NCBI GenBank assembly: GCA_021464245.1
Contig: JADCRB010000048.1
Span: forward strand, 942,283 to 1,006,282
Source of the DNA: Carallia brachiata
Taxonomy: Eukaryota; Streptophyta; Magnoliopsida; Malpighiales; Rhizophoraceae
Reading direction: 5' to 3'
Length of the DNA: 64,000 nt
Shown: piece after piece, positions 48,958-63,387 of the stretch
Position numbering within the stretch: position 1 is the stretch's first letter
Layout of the letters: the number at the start of each line of letters is the position of its first letter
The notes under the pieces: generated by a model
What the model saw: the letters and a program-made list of their open reading frames with translations, nothing else
What the model was told of the DNA's origin: nothing
Database searches by the model: none
Position numbers and translations under genes: made by a program

Positions 48958-50860
48958 TGATTATTGATTCTAAGAACGTCAGAATCTACTAGTAGTGGAT
49001 GTGGGTTGTATAGGAACGTTTTAAAGAACTTAATTTTGGGGCGCATATTTTTATTCGCTAAGCTCCCATTGAGTTGCCTCATTTTCCTTTTTCCTGATGT
49101 TTTTTTCTTTTGTTTTTGGCAAAGGAGTGCGAGTAGTGAGGACATATTATCCCTCCTTTGCTACGTTACTATGTTAGTACCCTTTATTCTGGATTTTGCG
49201 TTTAATCTATAAAGTAATATTTTAATTAAATATGCTTTTTTAATTGTATACATAAGCCCATATTACTTTCTCTCTGTCTCTTTCTCTCACTCTCCCCGAG
49301 GCTCCCTTGGGCTTTAGGAAGTGCTCTGCCCTACAAATAAACAAATGAGTTATGTTACATGGAAGGAAAAATTTTTAAGATATAACTTATTTGATTTATT
49401 ATTATTATTTTAATTATAAGTATAATTGAATAGAAGAGAAAAAATTCTTATTTTTTATTGTATAATGAATCCAGTTGATTATATAATAAATTTAATATGT
49501 TATATTTCTAAAAATCTTCCGACAACTTCTTATTCAACTATACAACTTTTCCATAACAAAATTCAATTAATCTCTCGTGATGAAGTTAACTAAAGGGGCT
49601 CCTGATCAAGAGCATTTATTATTTGCTATTATTATAAAGCCCAATGCTTAGAAACTTGGAATCAACATTCAACAATACATCGAATCAAGTGACAGACCGT
49701 TAACAGATATTAATACAGCCAGCGACAGTTACATGGATCACTATGGCAATTTCAATAACATTCACATTCTAATTCAAATTTCAATCCCAGCCATACCCAT
49801 CTTACATATACAATTAGTACATAATTGATTTGATTTATGGTTATAGGGATAGAGAAAGAGAGAGACTCAACAACTTAACTTTGCCCCTCTCAAGTCAGTT
49901 GCTCTCAACTTTGGTTTGGGCTTGTTTGTCTGCCACTGCCACCACCATTATTATATTGTATACACTCATTTTTTGTTTGTTGCTTTTTTGTCTTGTTCCT
50001 AATATGTACCTTTTTTTTTTTTTTTTGAAAAAAATGATAGTTGTGTGAGCAACTACTTTGAGATTAGAAATATTTTAATGATGATTATTTATATAATCAT
50101 ATTAAAGATTTAAATTTTTTCTAATATGTATCTTCGTTACGTTTCAAACTCCAAATATTAAAATTTGTCTAGAACTAATCCAATTACTAACTGAACTTAG
50201 CCAGGTCGGTGTTCCTAATATTTGCTAATCCTTTGTGGGGTGTTTAATTTGCTGGGGATTGGACCTCGAGACCCAATCCTTGTGGGGTTGGGATTTTGAA
50301 CTTGCATATAAAATCCAGGCCGTCTTTGTGTCAGATCACAAACCAGCCACCACTCACAATCCTCTAGCAATTGGGAGTCCACAAGGCCCAACCCTTTCTA
50401 TTGGGATGACCTTTTGCGTCGAGTCAATAAATCCATGACGATTTGAGATTTTTTTTTTTTTTAAGGCAGATTTGAGATTTTTTCTTTAGTACATGGAGAA
50501 TTGTGGATTTCAGATTTTTATTGTTTACCTTGTGAAAAAAATAGAAAAAAAATTCTTTTGAATTTTTTTCTATCATGAAAAATGGCTTATCAAATTATAC
50601 AAAATTTTTAGATCCATGAAATAGCATAACAATTAACGATTTGGATGCTGGTGTTTGAAATGTAGGGGTTTCGTTCGTTGGGATGGATGACTTTAATAAT
50701 CAAAAACACAACAGTAATTAATTTGTGAAAGCCGAGACATATGATATAGCGAACATATATACTTACAAAAATGAAATAAAAATTTCCATAGTTGTTGAGG
50801 ATGATCGAGGTAATTAACCTTCTTCTTGTCCAATTAAACTCTTGCTTTTTCTCCTTCTGA
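48958..50860. other. Intergenic region between convergent genes
   Basis: It holds the 3' UTRs of galactinol synthase (+) and the first NIMIN-like gene (-). CT-rich and poly-T runs occur (49269-49300, 50010-50026, 50450-50463). No gene is supported. Confidence 0.6.
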
Positions 50861-51160
50861 TCAGTGATCGCGTTTCTCGTCCGACGAAGTACTCGGTTGT
50901 GTCTGTGGCTCTGCAAATTCTTCCAATTGGAGAGGTGGAGTCCATGACGGTCCGCTCATGACCTTCTTTGCCAACTTTGCTGCTGCTTTTCGTGCCTCCA
51001 AGTCACGCAAACTGACCGTTGAATAATATTTCCGACCATCTCTAAGCCTTCTCATCACGGCAAAGAACTTAGCCATCTTCCCATTATCCAAGTTATCTTG
51101 ATGATGCTCTCCCACAGCCACAGGCATAATCAGCTTCTTCTTCTTTGTTTCTTCATCCAT
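50861..51160 (-). CDS. NIMIN-like (NPR1-interacting) protein without EAR motif
   Basis: A single exon of 99 aa starting at the ATG at 51160; the upstream in-frame codons lack an ATG. NIMIN proteins are small nuclear partners of NPR1 that adjust salicylic-acid-induced defence gene expression. The family pattern is visible: a charged start, KMAKFFAVMRRLRDGRKYY, then a basic Ala/Lys-rich helix (RKAAAKLAKKV), then SWTPPLQLEEF. It ends soon after, at SSDEKRDH, without the Leu-rich EAR repression motif carried by its neighbour at 53407-53814. The two genes share strand and lie 2.2 kb apart, suggesting tandem duplication. The similarity is short, so NIMIN membership rests on motif spacing and on the neighbour. 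Confidence 0.7.
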   Translation of the reverse strand: MDEETKKKKLIMPVAVGEHHQDNLDNGKMAKFFAVMRRLRDGRKYYSTVSLRDLEARKAAAKLAKKVMSGPSWTPPLQLEEFAEPQTQPSTSSDEKRDH

Positions 51161-51683
51161 ATACTTCCAATACAAGGATTAACCACCAAACTTTTCTGTA
51201 ACTTTTTATTGTGGTGGTTTTTTTATTGTGGTGGTTGTGGTTCAGGCCTTATATTATATGTATACACACCATGTTGCTGAAGGGAAGCAAGCAATTAATA
51301 TTGGGTATGTTATGTTGGGTTGTACAAGCATGCCAGCCTGGTCCAAAATTATAGAAGAAAAGTGTATATGTGAATGGCCATTTAATTTGGTCCAGTGGAT
51401 GGGATTAAAGTGAATCAATCAGATCAGGATGCTTTTTGCCAAAGTTTGTATGATGGCTTTTTCTTTTTTTCTTTTTCCTGTTTATCATTCCTGTCAGAGT
51501 TATGGAGCACCATCCCAAAAATTCTTTTAATCTATGTTTACATTATGGTACCCCACACCACATAACTCTCCATCTTTTTTTTTTTCCTCATCTTTCTTCA
51601 TTTCTCTCCCCTTTTACCTGTCTATCTAACTCATATGTAATGTATAGCCTCCTGAATGATACCGAATAACTTTGGTGTTAATA

Positions 51684-51966
51684 AGAGTGTATTTGTTTAC
51701 AGTAAAATATTTTATAGGAAAATTTTTTTCTTATTTTTTGCGTTTATTTTATATAAAATATTTTATAACGGAAAATTTTAGGAGAAATTTTAAAATTTTC
51801 AGAAAAAATAATTTATGTTTTTTCTGAATTGAAGTTATTTTTTAAAAAAAATACAAAATGTGCTTTAAATAAGTAATAAGAAAAATAATTATTTTTACTA
51901 TAAATATTTTCTCCTATAAATATTTTATAAAAATAAATTATTTTTTAGTAAACAAACGAATCTTAA
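51684..51966. mobile_element. Short MITE-like element, TTTGTTTAC termini
   Basis: AGAGTGTATTTGTTTACAG at the left is mirrored by AAGATTCGTTTGTTTACTA on the opposite strand at the right. Further inverted AAAATATTTTATAGGA/TATTTATAGGAGAAAA words lie inside. About 283 bases long, AT-rich and non-coding. Borders are approximate. Confidence 0.5.
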
Positions 51967-52592
51967 GTTGCAAAAAAATATCGTGGAGACATAAACGCCT
52001 GTAGCATTGGTCACTAGCCAGTTGGGTTGCTTAGCCTTGCACCAAAAAAAGGTTTCTTTATTTATTTATTTTTTTTGTTTAAAGAAACTACTAAAGCGAC
52101 AGTAAAAGATGAAAGATAGTAAAAATAAAATTTAATGATCTCAAATCTTATAATTGACTGTTACTTTTACCAATTAATGTTATGTTGACTCTCATACTTT
52201 TTATTTTTAGAATAGTCAAAGCCCGATAAAATATGGGGTTGGGTCACTTTGTGGTTTTTCATGGTGTCTATGTCCATGCCCTGTTGAGGCCCCCACCCCA
52301 ACCAATTGAAAGTGAGCGTAGCATTACTGCAGTAGTTGTTAGATTTATTCTCTAATCCTTAAGTTGGGGTTTGATCATTGGACTTCCCAATCCCTATCCT
52401 CCCTCTTTTACAAGCTAAGCTCCAGTTCCAGCTCCTAAAAAATTTTAAAGAAAAAAAGGTCACGGTCAATTTCTTCCCTTACTTTCAAATTTTTTGGTGA
52501 AAAAAAGTCAAATTGGTCGTTTATATTTATCGACGAGGCTAAGCAGGGCACAAATGAATAACCTTTCAAAATCCAATACTTCCGTTTGGAAT

Positions 52593-53152
52593 GGTAAATG
52601 AATGGATGGAGGTTGGAAAGTTAACGAGACAAGAGGCATGCATGTGCCTACCATTGCGACCAAATTAGGCTGGTCCTGCAGTGCTGCTGCCTACACCTAA
52701 CATGGGCAAACCATTTCCGCACTTATGTGACATCTATTCTATACATTTATTCCTGCGTCCTTTTGGATTGGTAAATGAATGGATGGAGAACGTTAACGAG
52801 ACAAGAGGCACGCATGTACCTACCATTGCGACCAAAGTAGGCTGGTGCTGCAGTGCTGCTGCCTAACATGGGCAAACCATTTCCCCGCTTATGTCGAAGC
52901 AGAAAAGTTACAGCACCAAAAGAATTATACTCAAAAATTTTATCTGAATGTAATAATTTTTTTTTATCATTACGCCTTTACATTTTGCAAAAAAAAAAAA
53001 AAATCTTACCAATATTTAATTTCAAAAAATCGATGACTGATTGTAAAATAAAAAAAAGAAACAGTAATTACCTCAAATAAATTTTTCAGACACCAGTATT
53101 TCAACTCTGCGATGGTGCCTTATGTCAAATCTATTCTATACATTTATTCCTG
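52593..53152. repeat. Tandem duplication (about 177-bp unit), second copy split by an insertion
   Basis: The unit starting GGTAAATGAATGGATGGA (52593) recurs at 52770 with GTTAACGAGACAAGAGGCA, CCTACCATTGCGACCAAA, AGTGCTGCTGCCTA and CATGGGCAAACCATTTCC in the same order. The second copy breaks off after CTTATGTC (52888-52895). Its expected continuation, AATCTATTCTATACATTTATT, appears only at 53127 onward, after a second CTTATGTC (53119-53126). Confidence 0.85.
52896..53118. mobile_element. 223-bp insertion flanked by 8-bp direct repeats
   Basis: The sequence between the two CTTATGTC words has no counterpart in the first copy of the flanking duplication. The 8-base repeats look like a target-site duplication of the size made by hAT-type transposases. 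I see no good terminal inverted repeats, so the element type is open. Confidence 0.55.
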
Positions 53153-53406
53153 CTTTCAGAAATGAAATCATGGCACGGCACAAATATCTCATTAACTCAT
53201 TGAACCAAAGCAATCAAGCACCAGCAGCTCCGGCCCACCCCCACATGAAAAGACTCTCCCAAATCAAGTTATGGGTATGTAATTAATGTATCTGCGCATG
53301 ATTATACATTTTCTAGAGATGCAGGTAATTAATTACCCATGAAATTCGCAGGTAACACGATTTGCATGATAGATATACCACATAATATAATTTGATACAT
53401 TAATGA

Positions 53407-53814
53407 TTACAAAGAAAGGCTTAGGTCTAAGCCGCCATTGCCTCCATCAATGTCAGGTTGTTGATTATTCTTCTTATTGATGCCTTCCTTCACTTCCATG
53501 TGTTCCTTCTTAGAAGGCCCTGCCCCGTAGCGATTGACATCCATGGCAAAATCTTCAGGTCGGAAAGATGGAATCCAAGGTGGAGCAGTCATCAAAGAAG
53601 CGCCTTTAATATTATCTTCTTCAACTTTATTCTCGTCCTTGCCGTCAATATTGGATCCAATTTTTGAGGCTCTTCTCATTTGGTCTCTTATTTCCCTTGT
53701 GCTTCTTATCGATGTAAAGAACTTCTCCATCTTCTCTTCATCATCTTCTTCTTCTTCTCGTTCTCTCATACTGACGTCGTCGAGCTTCCTCTTCCTTGTT
53801 TCAATGTCGTCCAT
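53407..53814 (-). CDS. NIMIN-like protein with C-terminal EAR motif
   Basis: A single exon of 135 aa starting MDDIETRKRKLDD. It has an acidic stretch (EREEEEDDEE), the family segment KMEKFFTSIRSTREIRDQM, a charged linker, and PPWIPSFRPEDFA. It ends in LDLSLSL, a textbook LxLxL EAR motif that recruits TOPLESS-type co-repressors. This layout is that of NIM1-INTERACTING proteins, which bind NPR1 in the nucleus and dampen salicylic-acid-responsive genes. The position beside galactinol synthase fits the Arabidopsis NIMIN-3 region as I recall it. The gene has no intron, as is usual for the family. Confidence 0.85.
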   Translation of the reverse strand: MDDIETRKRKLDDVSMREREEEEDDEEKMEKFFTSIRSTREIRDQMRRASKIGSNIDGKDENKVEEDNIKGASLMTAPPWIPSFRPEDFAMDVNRYGAGPSKKEHMEVKEGINKKNNQQPDIDGGNGGLDLSLSL

Positions 53815-55754
53815 GTTGTAATATCTATGTGCAATATTTGATGATCTTCCTCAACCTCAAGCGGAAAATCAATAAATTAACGTACATATATATATTATTA
53901 TATAGAGCAAAGAAACAAATTGACAAAGAAAGAGAGGATATTGCAATTGCAATCAATTATTTAAGAGTCGTCCTTTTAATCTTATATATGTATGCGTGTT
54001 GTTCCCTATAAATCAATATGAAATTGTCTGAAATGAAATCAAACCCCCCATGATGCACGTTATCATCTTTGTCTGTATACATGTATATTGCAAGGCATGT
54101 ATAATATTTGAACGAGTAATGGTTTGTATTACGAAATTTATACAATAAAATATTCTGAATATTATTATTATAAAAAATTTCAATTAATTTGTTTAATATC
54201 ACTAAATAAAAAAAAAGGAAAAAAATAAATCATGATATAATTAATAATTGGGATATTTCATAATATAAATTTTAAAATAATTATGATTGTTCTGTTACAA
54301 CCACTGCCACTTGGCTAGGCAGCGACACAAAAACGACGACATTGTATTTGATTAGTCCGTCTACCGTCTGCGGATATGTATTGGAAGTCGTTGGCTCATT
54401 GCCACGACGGCATAATGTACGCGATGCCGGGGTATTTTGGTAAATTCGAACAAAATGGCGTCATCCCATGCCTAATCTACATGACGAAGGCATCAATAAC
54501 AAACAACAAACATGGGCTGCCGTGCCATGACTTGTGCGCAGTGGTCTCTGGTCGCATAATCATTGAACGCATACGAACCTATCTTAAAAATCTTCAATTT
54601 TTCTTTTCTGAAAAGTTTTACTCTCTCCCTTTAGTTTTTAGTTTTGGGTTGTTTTTCTTTCGTCTTTTTAAGTTGTTGTTCGCAACGCAAGTTGTTATCT
54701 CTGTTGTCCTTGTTAACAAATATCTAGTATAGTGGGGGAATTATATTAGTGGGGAAATTATAAGCGGGCCAGAGGCCCCGGCCCCCCCAATGATATCTAT
54801 TATAGCGTTTTAGCGTGTGTTGTCCGCTAATTACAACCACTTTCTTATTTTCCAATGATTATTAGTAATTGATTGACAATAATATGACGTTATCGATTTG
54901 TGGTTTTTCTCGACACTCAAAAAATATCATGTAGAATTAACATCATAAAAAACAAATATAAAAACAAATATAACGCAGAATGTCCCACACTTGTTTTCCA
55001 CAACAAGAGACGGAGTCAAAAGTTACAATAAAACAAAATGAGCTCAACCATTACACTAGAACTCGGCCTTCTATCCTTACTGAGTGCGGTGCACAAAGTC
55101 AAATAAAACCAGATTGCACGGACCATGATGGTCATCAAAGACATCAACCAACCAACAAAGTGCCGACCGAAGAACCGGTAATGTGCTTCAACCGTTTGAA
55201 GGCAAAGCAACAACTCTGTAAGGAAGTGTAACCCAACTAATCTTATTCTAAGCCCCATCAGTTATTTTGATTCGTGCAGCAGTCGAAGCTAGCTACCAAC
55301 CCAACGGTCATTTCTAACATAATAGACTTTCAAAAATGATAATAGGAAGATCGAAAGTCTTAAATTTATAAAATAAAACAGGTGCAGAGGTGCTGGTCAG
55401 TGACCACTGCAAAGAGTACGAAAATTGCAGGGATATGTATTTCACCAAACGCATGGTCTTTCCTTGTCTTCTACAATTAGAGGCAATAGACTTTAAAAAG
55501 AGATTGCAGTTGTCATCATCAGTCTACTGTGCGGCACGTGAGCGTTACAATAGGGGACGAGAGAGGACTCACACATCACGACCCATTTTGAGACTCGAGG
55601 GCATACACCAGCACGTAGCGTCTCTAAATCTGTTTTTACATAAAATCACGACTAAATTACATTTTAGCGGGGAGGAGAAAATGAGAAACAAATAGGGTTC
55701 CATAGTGGGACAACAACACTTTGATTGCTCGTCTATTACACAATTCACACCAAA
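53815..55754. other. Intergenic region
   Basis: It contains the upstream region of the EAR-type NIMIN gene and the 3' UTR of the shaggy-like kinase, both on the minus strand. Open frames here lack family signatures. Confidence 0.6.
53893..53906 (-). promoter_or_regulatory. Possible TATA box of the EAR-type NIMIN gene
   Basis: On the minus strand CTCTATATAATAATATA lies about 80-95 bases before the ATG at 53814. The region is AT-rich, so the match could be chance. Confidence 0.4.
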
Positions 55755-58992
<3,238 letters not shown>

Positions 58993-61197
58993 TTGTTGGA
59001 CCAGAAAGATATGTCCCAATGTTCTTATAAGTGCACCTCACCAGAACCAGACATTTACCTGCAGCAATAAAAAGGGTATCAACAACCTCAAGAGCCAGGT
59101 TGAAATTGCACAGCATACAAAGATATTCTCAGTTGAATTCACCAAAATGCGTCCAGCATAGCAAATTGACAGATGAACACAAACAAACTTATGAATGAAC
59201 CTACCCAAACTATTTACGATTTTCTTTTTCTGCTCTTTTACTTCTCAACTTTGAAAGTGCAACTCAAATAAAATGCAATTCCAAGAAGCAGAACTACAAA
59301 AACAATAGTTCTCAAAGTACTAGACGAAATATTGAATTATTACTCAAAAATTGTAAAGATTTGGGAGATTTTCACAAAGATTAACCAAGGTGTTTCACTT
59401 TAAGTGATCAGACTTGACAAACCAATATACAACGTAGGAGACATCATAAAACAATGAAAGCCAGCCAACAAAAGGCTTTTTACCACCACAAGAGAAATAA
59501 AGCCCACATCTTTCACACAACAAAGTCAAATTTCCTCACATATATGCATAAAAATAAAGCATCAAATCAACGATACGATGGAAAGTAAAAAGATAGACTT
59601 CAAAATCAACCCTACAAAACTAAAAAGACTTCAAAATCCAAACAACATCGTCCGAAGAAAAAGAAAAAAAAAAAAAGCCATACGTGAGGTAAGGTCGCCA
59701 AATAACAAAAACCCAAATCACCACATCATGCTTGAAGAACAGCTGAGCACCCCCACGAGAAGATCCAACCAAACCCGATCTAAACCCAGATATTATCACC
59801 CATAAACAAAATCATATAATTTATCTAAAAAAAAAAAACGAATAATTGTTGAAGAAAAATAACAACTATATTATTCCTATCAAACAAACAAATTTAAAAA
59901 AAAAAAGTTTAAAACTTTACTAACGTATAACAGCAGCGGATGTCTACAAACAAACATACGATCAAACCAGAGAATTATGTGTCTCTGGGCATAAGGAAAG
60001 AGGAGACGCCGCAACGATGCCGTTTTTGGAAGCAGGGCATCAGCAGAAGAAGACCGTGGAGAGAGAAAGTTGTGCCGCTGATGACACATCCATTTCCGTG
60101 GGCTACTGTTATATGAACTTTACTTATGAAGTCTAAAGGGAAAGCCTTTGGCTATCTTCTTTTTCTTTGTTTATTTTATAGTTTTTCTTGTTTTCTGTCT
60201 GTTCTCTGTTCCTCTTTTTTCTTTTTCTTTTCCTTTTCTTTTCTGTTCTCTATTTTTCTTTTTTCTTTTTTCTTTTTCCTTTCTTCATTTTTTTTATGTG
60301 TGGGTGGTATCATATGCTTTAATGTGTTGGTGACAGTGAAACATGAACACTAAAATATAAATTTTTGTTTGAACTGAACTGTCGATTCATTTGTGTCCGA
60401 CATGAGCAAGAGCAAGAGCAAGTGAGCAACGGACATTTTTGTTAGTGAGCCTTTAAATGAATCGGATTTTGATACAAATGTCAATGGGACTTATTGACAG
60501 GCTTGTAAAGAATTTGTCGGTTCATGTTAATAAAATCTCAATTTGTAAAGAAGAAAGACGCGGAGTTTATGTGAAGAAAATATTATTTAAATTATTATAT
60601 AATTTATAATTTAATAATTTTTTTAATTAATAAAAAAATAAAATTTCTTTTAACATTGAAGCTTCTTTATTAAATGAGCCCATTGGATAACTTGGATTCA
60701 TTTAAACTCTTGATCTTTGAAAATTTAAAACTTAAAATTTTATTGGCGATAGTTAGTTTTATTTTTATGTTTGTATAGTTGTTCATATATAATATATGTT
60801 AAGTGATTATTAAAAAATTAAAAATTAAATATATTACAAGTTTACCATTAAAAAGAACTTATATATTAATTTTAATTAATAATTGAGAAAAAAATATAAA
60901 AATGACTTGTCAATAGTAAATCTCTTAAACTTATTTTAGAGAATCATTAAAAAAGTTGCTCAATGATAAGGTTATCGTTTACTTCTACTTTTTTTTATAG
61001 ACTCAATTCTGATAATTTTGTATTGAGACATTATTTTATAGTTAAAATTATACATTAAAATTAAAATTTGTAATTAATTAATTTCATTAAAATAATTGTT
61101 TTTATCTATTTTATTCTACATATAAAAAAAATTTACAATTATTTTTACTAACACTATAAATTAAAAACTAGAGAAAAGGCAAATTACAGTTTTTACA

Positions 61198-61241
61198 GGA
61201 GGGGGGTGGGGGGGGGGGAGGGGAATTTTGTGGTGGGGGGC
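61198..61241 (+). repeat. G-run tract
   Basis: Guanine runs of up to ten bases with short interruptions occur in otherwise AT-rich DNA. It is G-quadruplex-prone and a likely site of sequencing error. Confidence 0.85.
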
Positions 61242-61667
61242 AATCTTGTCAATGCGGTATGCTGCAAGAATTTCAATTCAATTCGATTCAACCACGAAAA
61301 TGGAATGGAGATACAAATGCTCGAGTGGCTGTGAGACTGGCAGACTGCTAATATGCGATATCAACTGAAACGCAACTATAAAGTAAGAAGTACATTTCTA
61401 TTCCCTGCAGGCAGCAACTGTAGTCCCCACCACCAATTTAATTCAGTACAGCCTAATAGACCCAGGCCTGGGTCGGTTATCATGGGCTGCGGTAAGCCTA
61501 AGCCACCACTCACAATCAACGGCAGCAGTCCGTGCTAAAGTCAGGATCCTACCCTAGGTCTCACGGTTTGGGTTGGGCTCGGAAGTTCCACGCTATGGAC
61601 CCGTTTCTACACACATTTGACCCCAGTATTATAATTGTACCTTAATATTGTAGGCCATTTAACCAAA

Positions 61668-61670
<3 letters not shown>

Positions 61671-61698
<28 letters not shown>
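61671..61698. repeat. (AT)14 microsatellite between 9-base direct repeats
   Basis: Fourteen perfect AT units lie between two copies of GTAGGCCAT (61650-61658 and 61700-61708). Confidence 0.9.
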
Positions 61699-62086
61699 CG
61701 TAGGCCATCACCGATGATCCAGTGAAATTCATCACGATGCCTGAAAACTCTGATTTAAGCCACTCGGAAGATGAAGGAAAGACGTGTGAAGATGAACACC
61801 AAAGTTTAGTTTAATTAGTTAGAGAAACTCTAACTCTTAAGTTTAGGATTTGAACCCTAAACTTAGTGCTCTCGTTCCCTTTCTTCTCATTGTTGAGCTA
61901 CCAACTTCAATGAATAACAAATTAAAAAAAAAAAAAAAAAGATGCGTCAAGCGCTGGAGAGGTGGAAGCGAGCCAGCTCTACAGACAGAGAACCGACCGA
62001 TGACTCAGAGAGTGAGGAAGAGAGAAAGCCGCAGAAAACGAAGGCCTTGGGCAAGGCACGAGGCACCATTGTACAAAAGATATCCG

Positions 62087-62200
62087 GGATAAGCAAAAAA
62101 ATAGTCCTATAAGTTTGGGTTTTTTTCAAATAAGTCCTAAACGTTAAAGAAATTTTTTTTAAGTCCTAAACGTTAATGATTCCATTTTAAACGAGTACAC
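62087..62200. repeat. Partial copy related to the 46-kb fold-back element
   Basis: GGGATAAGCAAAAAAATAGT followed by a poly-T stretch and twice-repeated AAGTCCTAAACGTTAA resembles the arm of the element at 46081-46584. I see no matching opposite arm nearby, so this copy is truncated or diverged. Confidence 0.5.
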
Positions 62201-63387
62201 TTCATAACAGATCTCTAGTTGACCAATTAAAATAAGACTTTAAAATGAAAAAACTCTAAGAAAAACATTTTTAATTGAACTGAAATAAATTATACGGTTC
62301 AGTCAATGTATTTTGACTAACACAAAATGGAAAAAAAAAAGACAAAAGTAAAACAAAACAATTCACCCACGTGCGTATTTGGTTAATAGGGAAACCCTAG
62401 AGCACATACAACAGAGGCAGCCTCGATGCACAATCCTCAATACTCCAATCGATCAAACTAAACCATAGCAATCCACCCCCATTTTTTCTGAAATTAGTAC
62501 AAACAACAACATTTAACCCACAGATAAGGCCGATGATTGTTTGATTCAGTGGAGAATTGCGTTGAAATTCAATCTTGATTAGGTAAAATACTAGTCCTTA
62601 TCAGTGGGTCGTTTCGAGTTTTGTCAGTAATTTTTTTTTTCAAAACGATCTAGGGGTTTTGTTTTCAATTGTTTGAAGGAAGATAATAGCAGTTTGTTTC
62701 CTTTGTTTTTGTGAACAAAATAGTGGGTTTTTTTATTGGTTTGGTTATAGTTTTTTTTTAATAAACTTAAAAGGGGTTTTTGTTGGTTGTTTGAATATGG
62801 GTGTTTATCGGCTGTATTTAAGGAAAATTGGTTGGTTGGTTGGTTGTTTTTGGTTGTGCGATGCTATTACTGACATTGTGAATGTTTCACTTGTGTTTGT
62901 TCTGTTCAATAGAGTGAAAAAATAATAAAGATTTGTTCCAATTTGTTGTTTTGTTCATTGTGGTTGTTGACAATTTATAATATATATAACTATTGTTTAT
63001 TCAAAGTTGTGGGTGATGTGGCTTGAAAAAGACAGTAATGGAAGATAAAGGCAATAAAGTTGTTGCAGTGGTTGGGACCGCATGCTGGCCTTCATTCATA
63101 CTTCTTTTTGGTTGTTGAACCCAAGTTGTTGTCTTTTAAGCCTATGATTGCTTCTGATGTCTTTATTTGGAGACCTAGTCGTTGTGGTGTAACAAAACAG
63201 GAGGACCTTTATTTGTTTGTGGCATGTGAATGACTTTCATGCATAAAATATTGTTTTGTTATCCTTAGACCAATTTTATTTTTTTCAAATGATAGGCCTT
63301 TAAAATGAATAGTCTAATCTGTTTGTGACTTTTGATGTTGTATTTCAGTCTAAAACATTTTCTTGTGTTTGTTGTTTACTTTGGCAG

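Larger units (their letters stand above)
51161..53406. other. Intergenic region between the two NIMIN-like genes
   Basis: It contains the promoter of the first NIMIN-like gene (with AT-rich TATATAATATAAGG on the minus strand near 51250), a MITE-like element (51684-51966) and a broken tandem duplication (52593-53152). No gene is supported. Confidence 0.6.
58993..63387. other. Long intergenic region
   Basis: It holds the 5' region of the kinase gene, a pyrimidine-rich tract (60155-60300), AT-rich DNA (60560-61190), a G-run (61198-61241), an AT microsatellite (61671-61698), a partial copy of the fold-back repeat family (62087-62200), and the region upstream of the zinc-knuckle fragment. No gene is supported. 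Confidence 0.6.

Noticed and set aside
54376..54732. 118-codon plus-strand open frame
   Set aside because: No domain, no splice context, hydrophobic poly-T-encoded tail; likely chance.
60126..60353. 75-codon Phe/Leu/Ser-rich open frame
   Set aside because: It arises from a pyrimidine-rich low-complexity tract.
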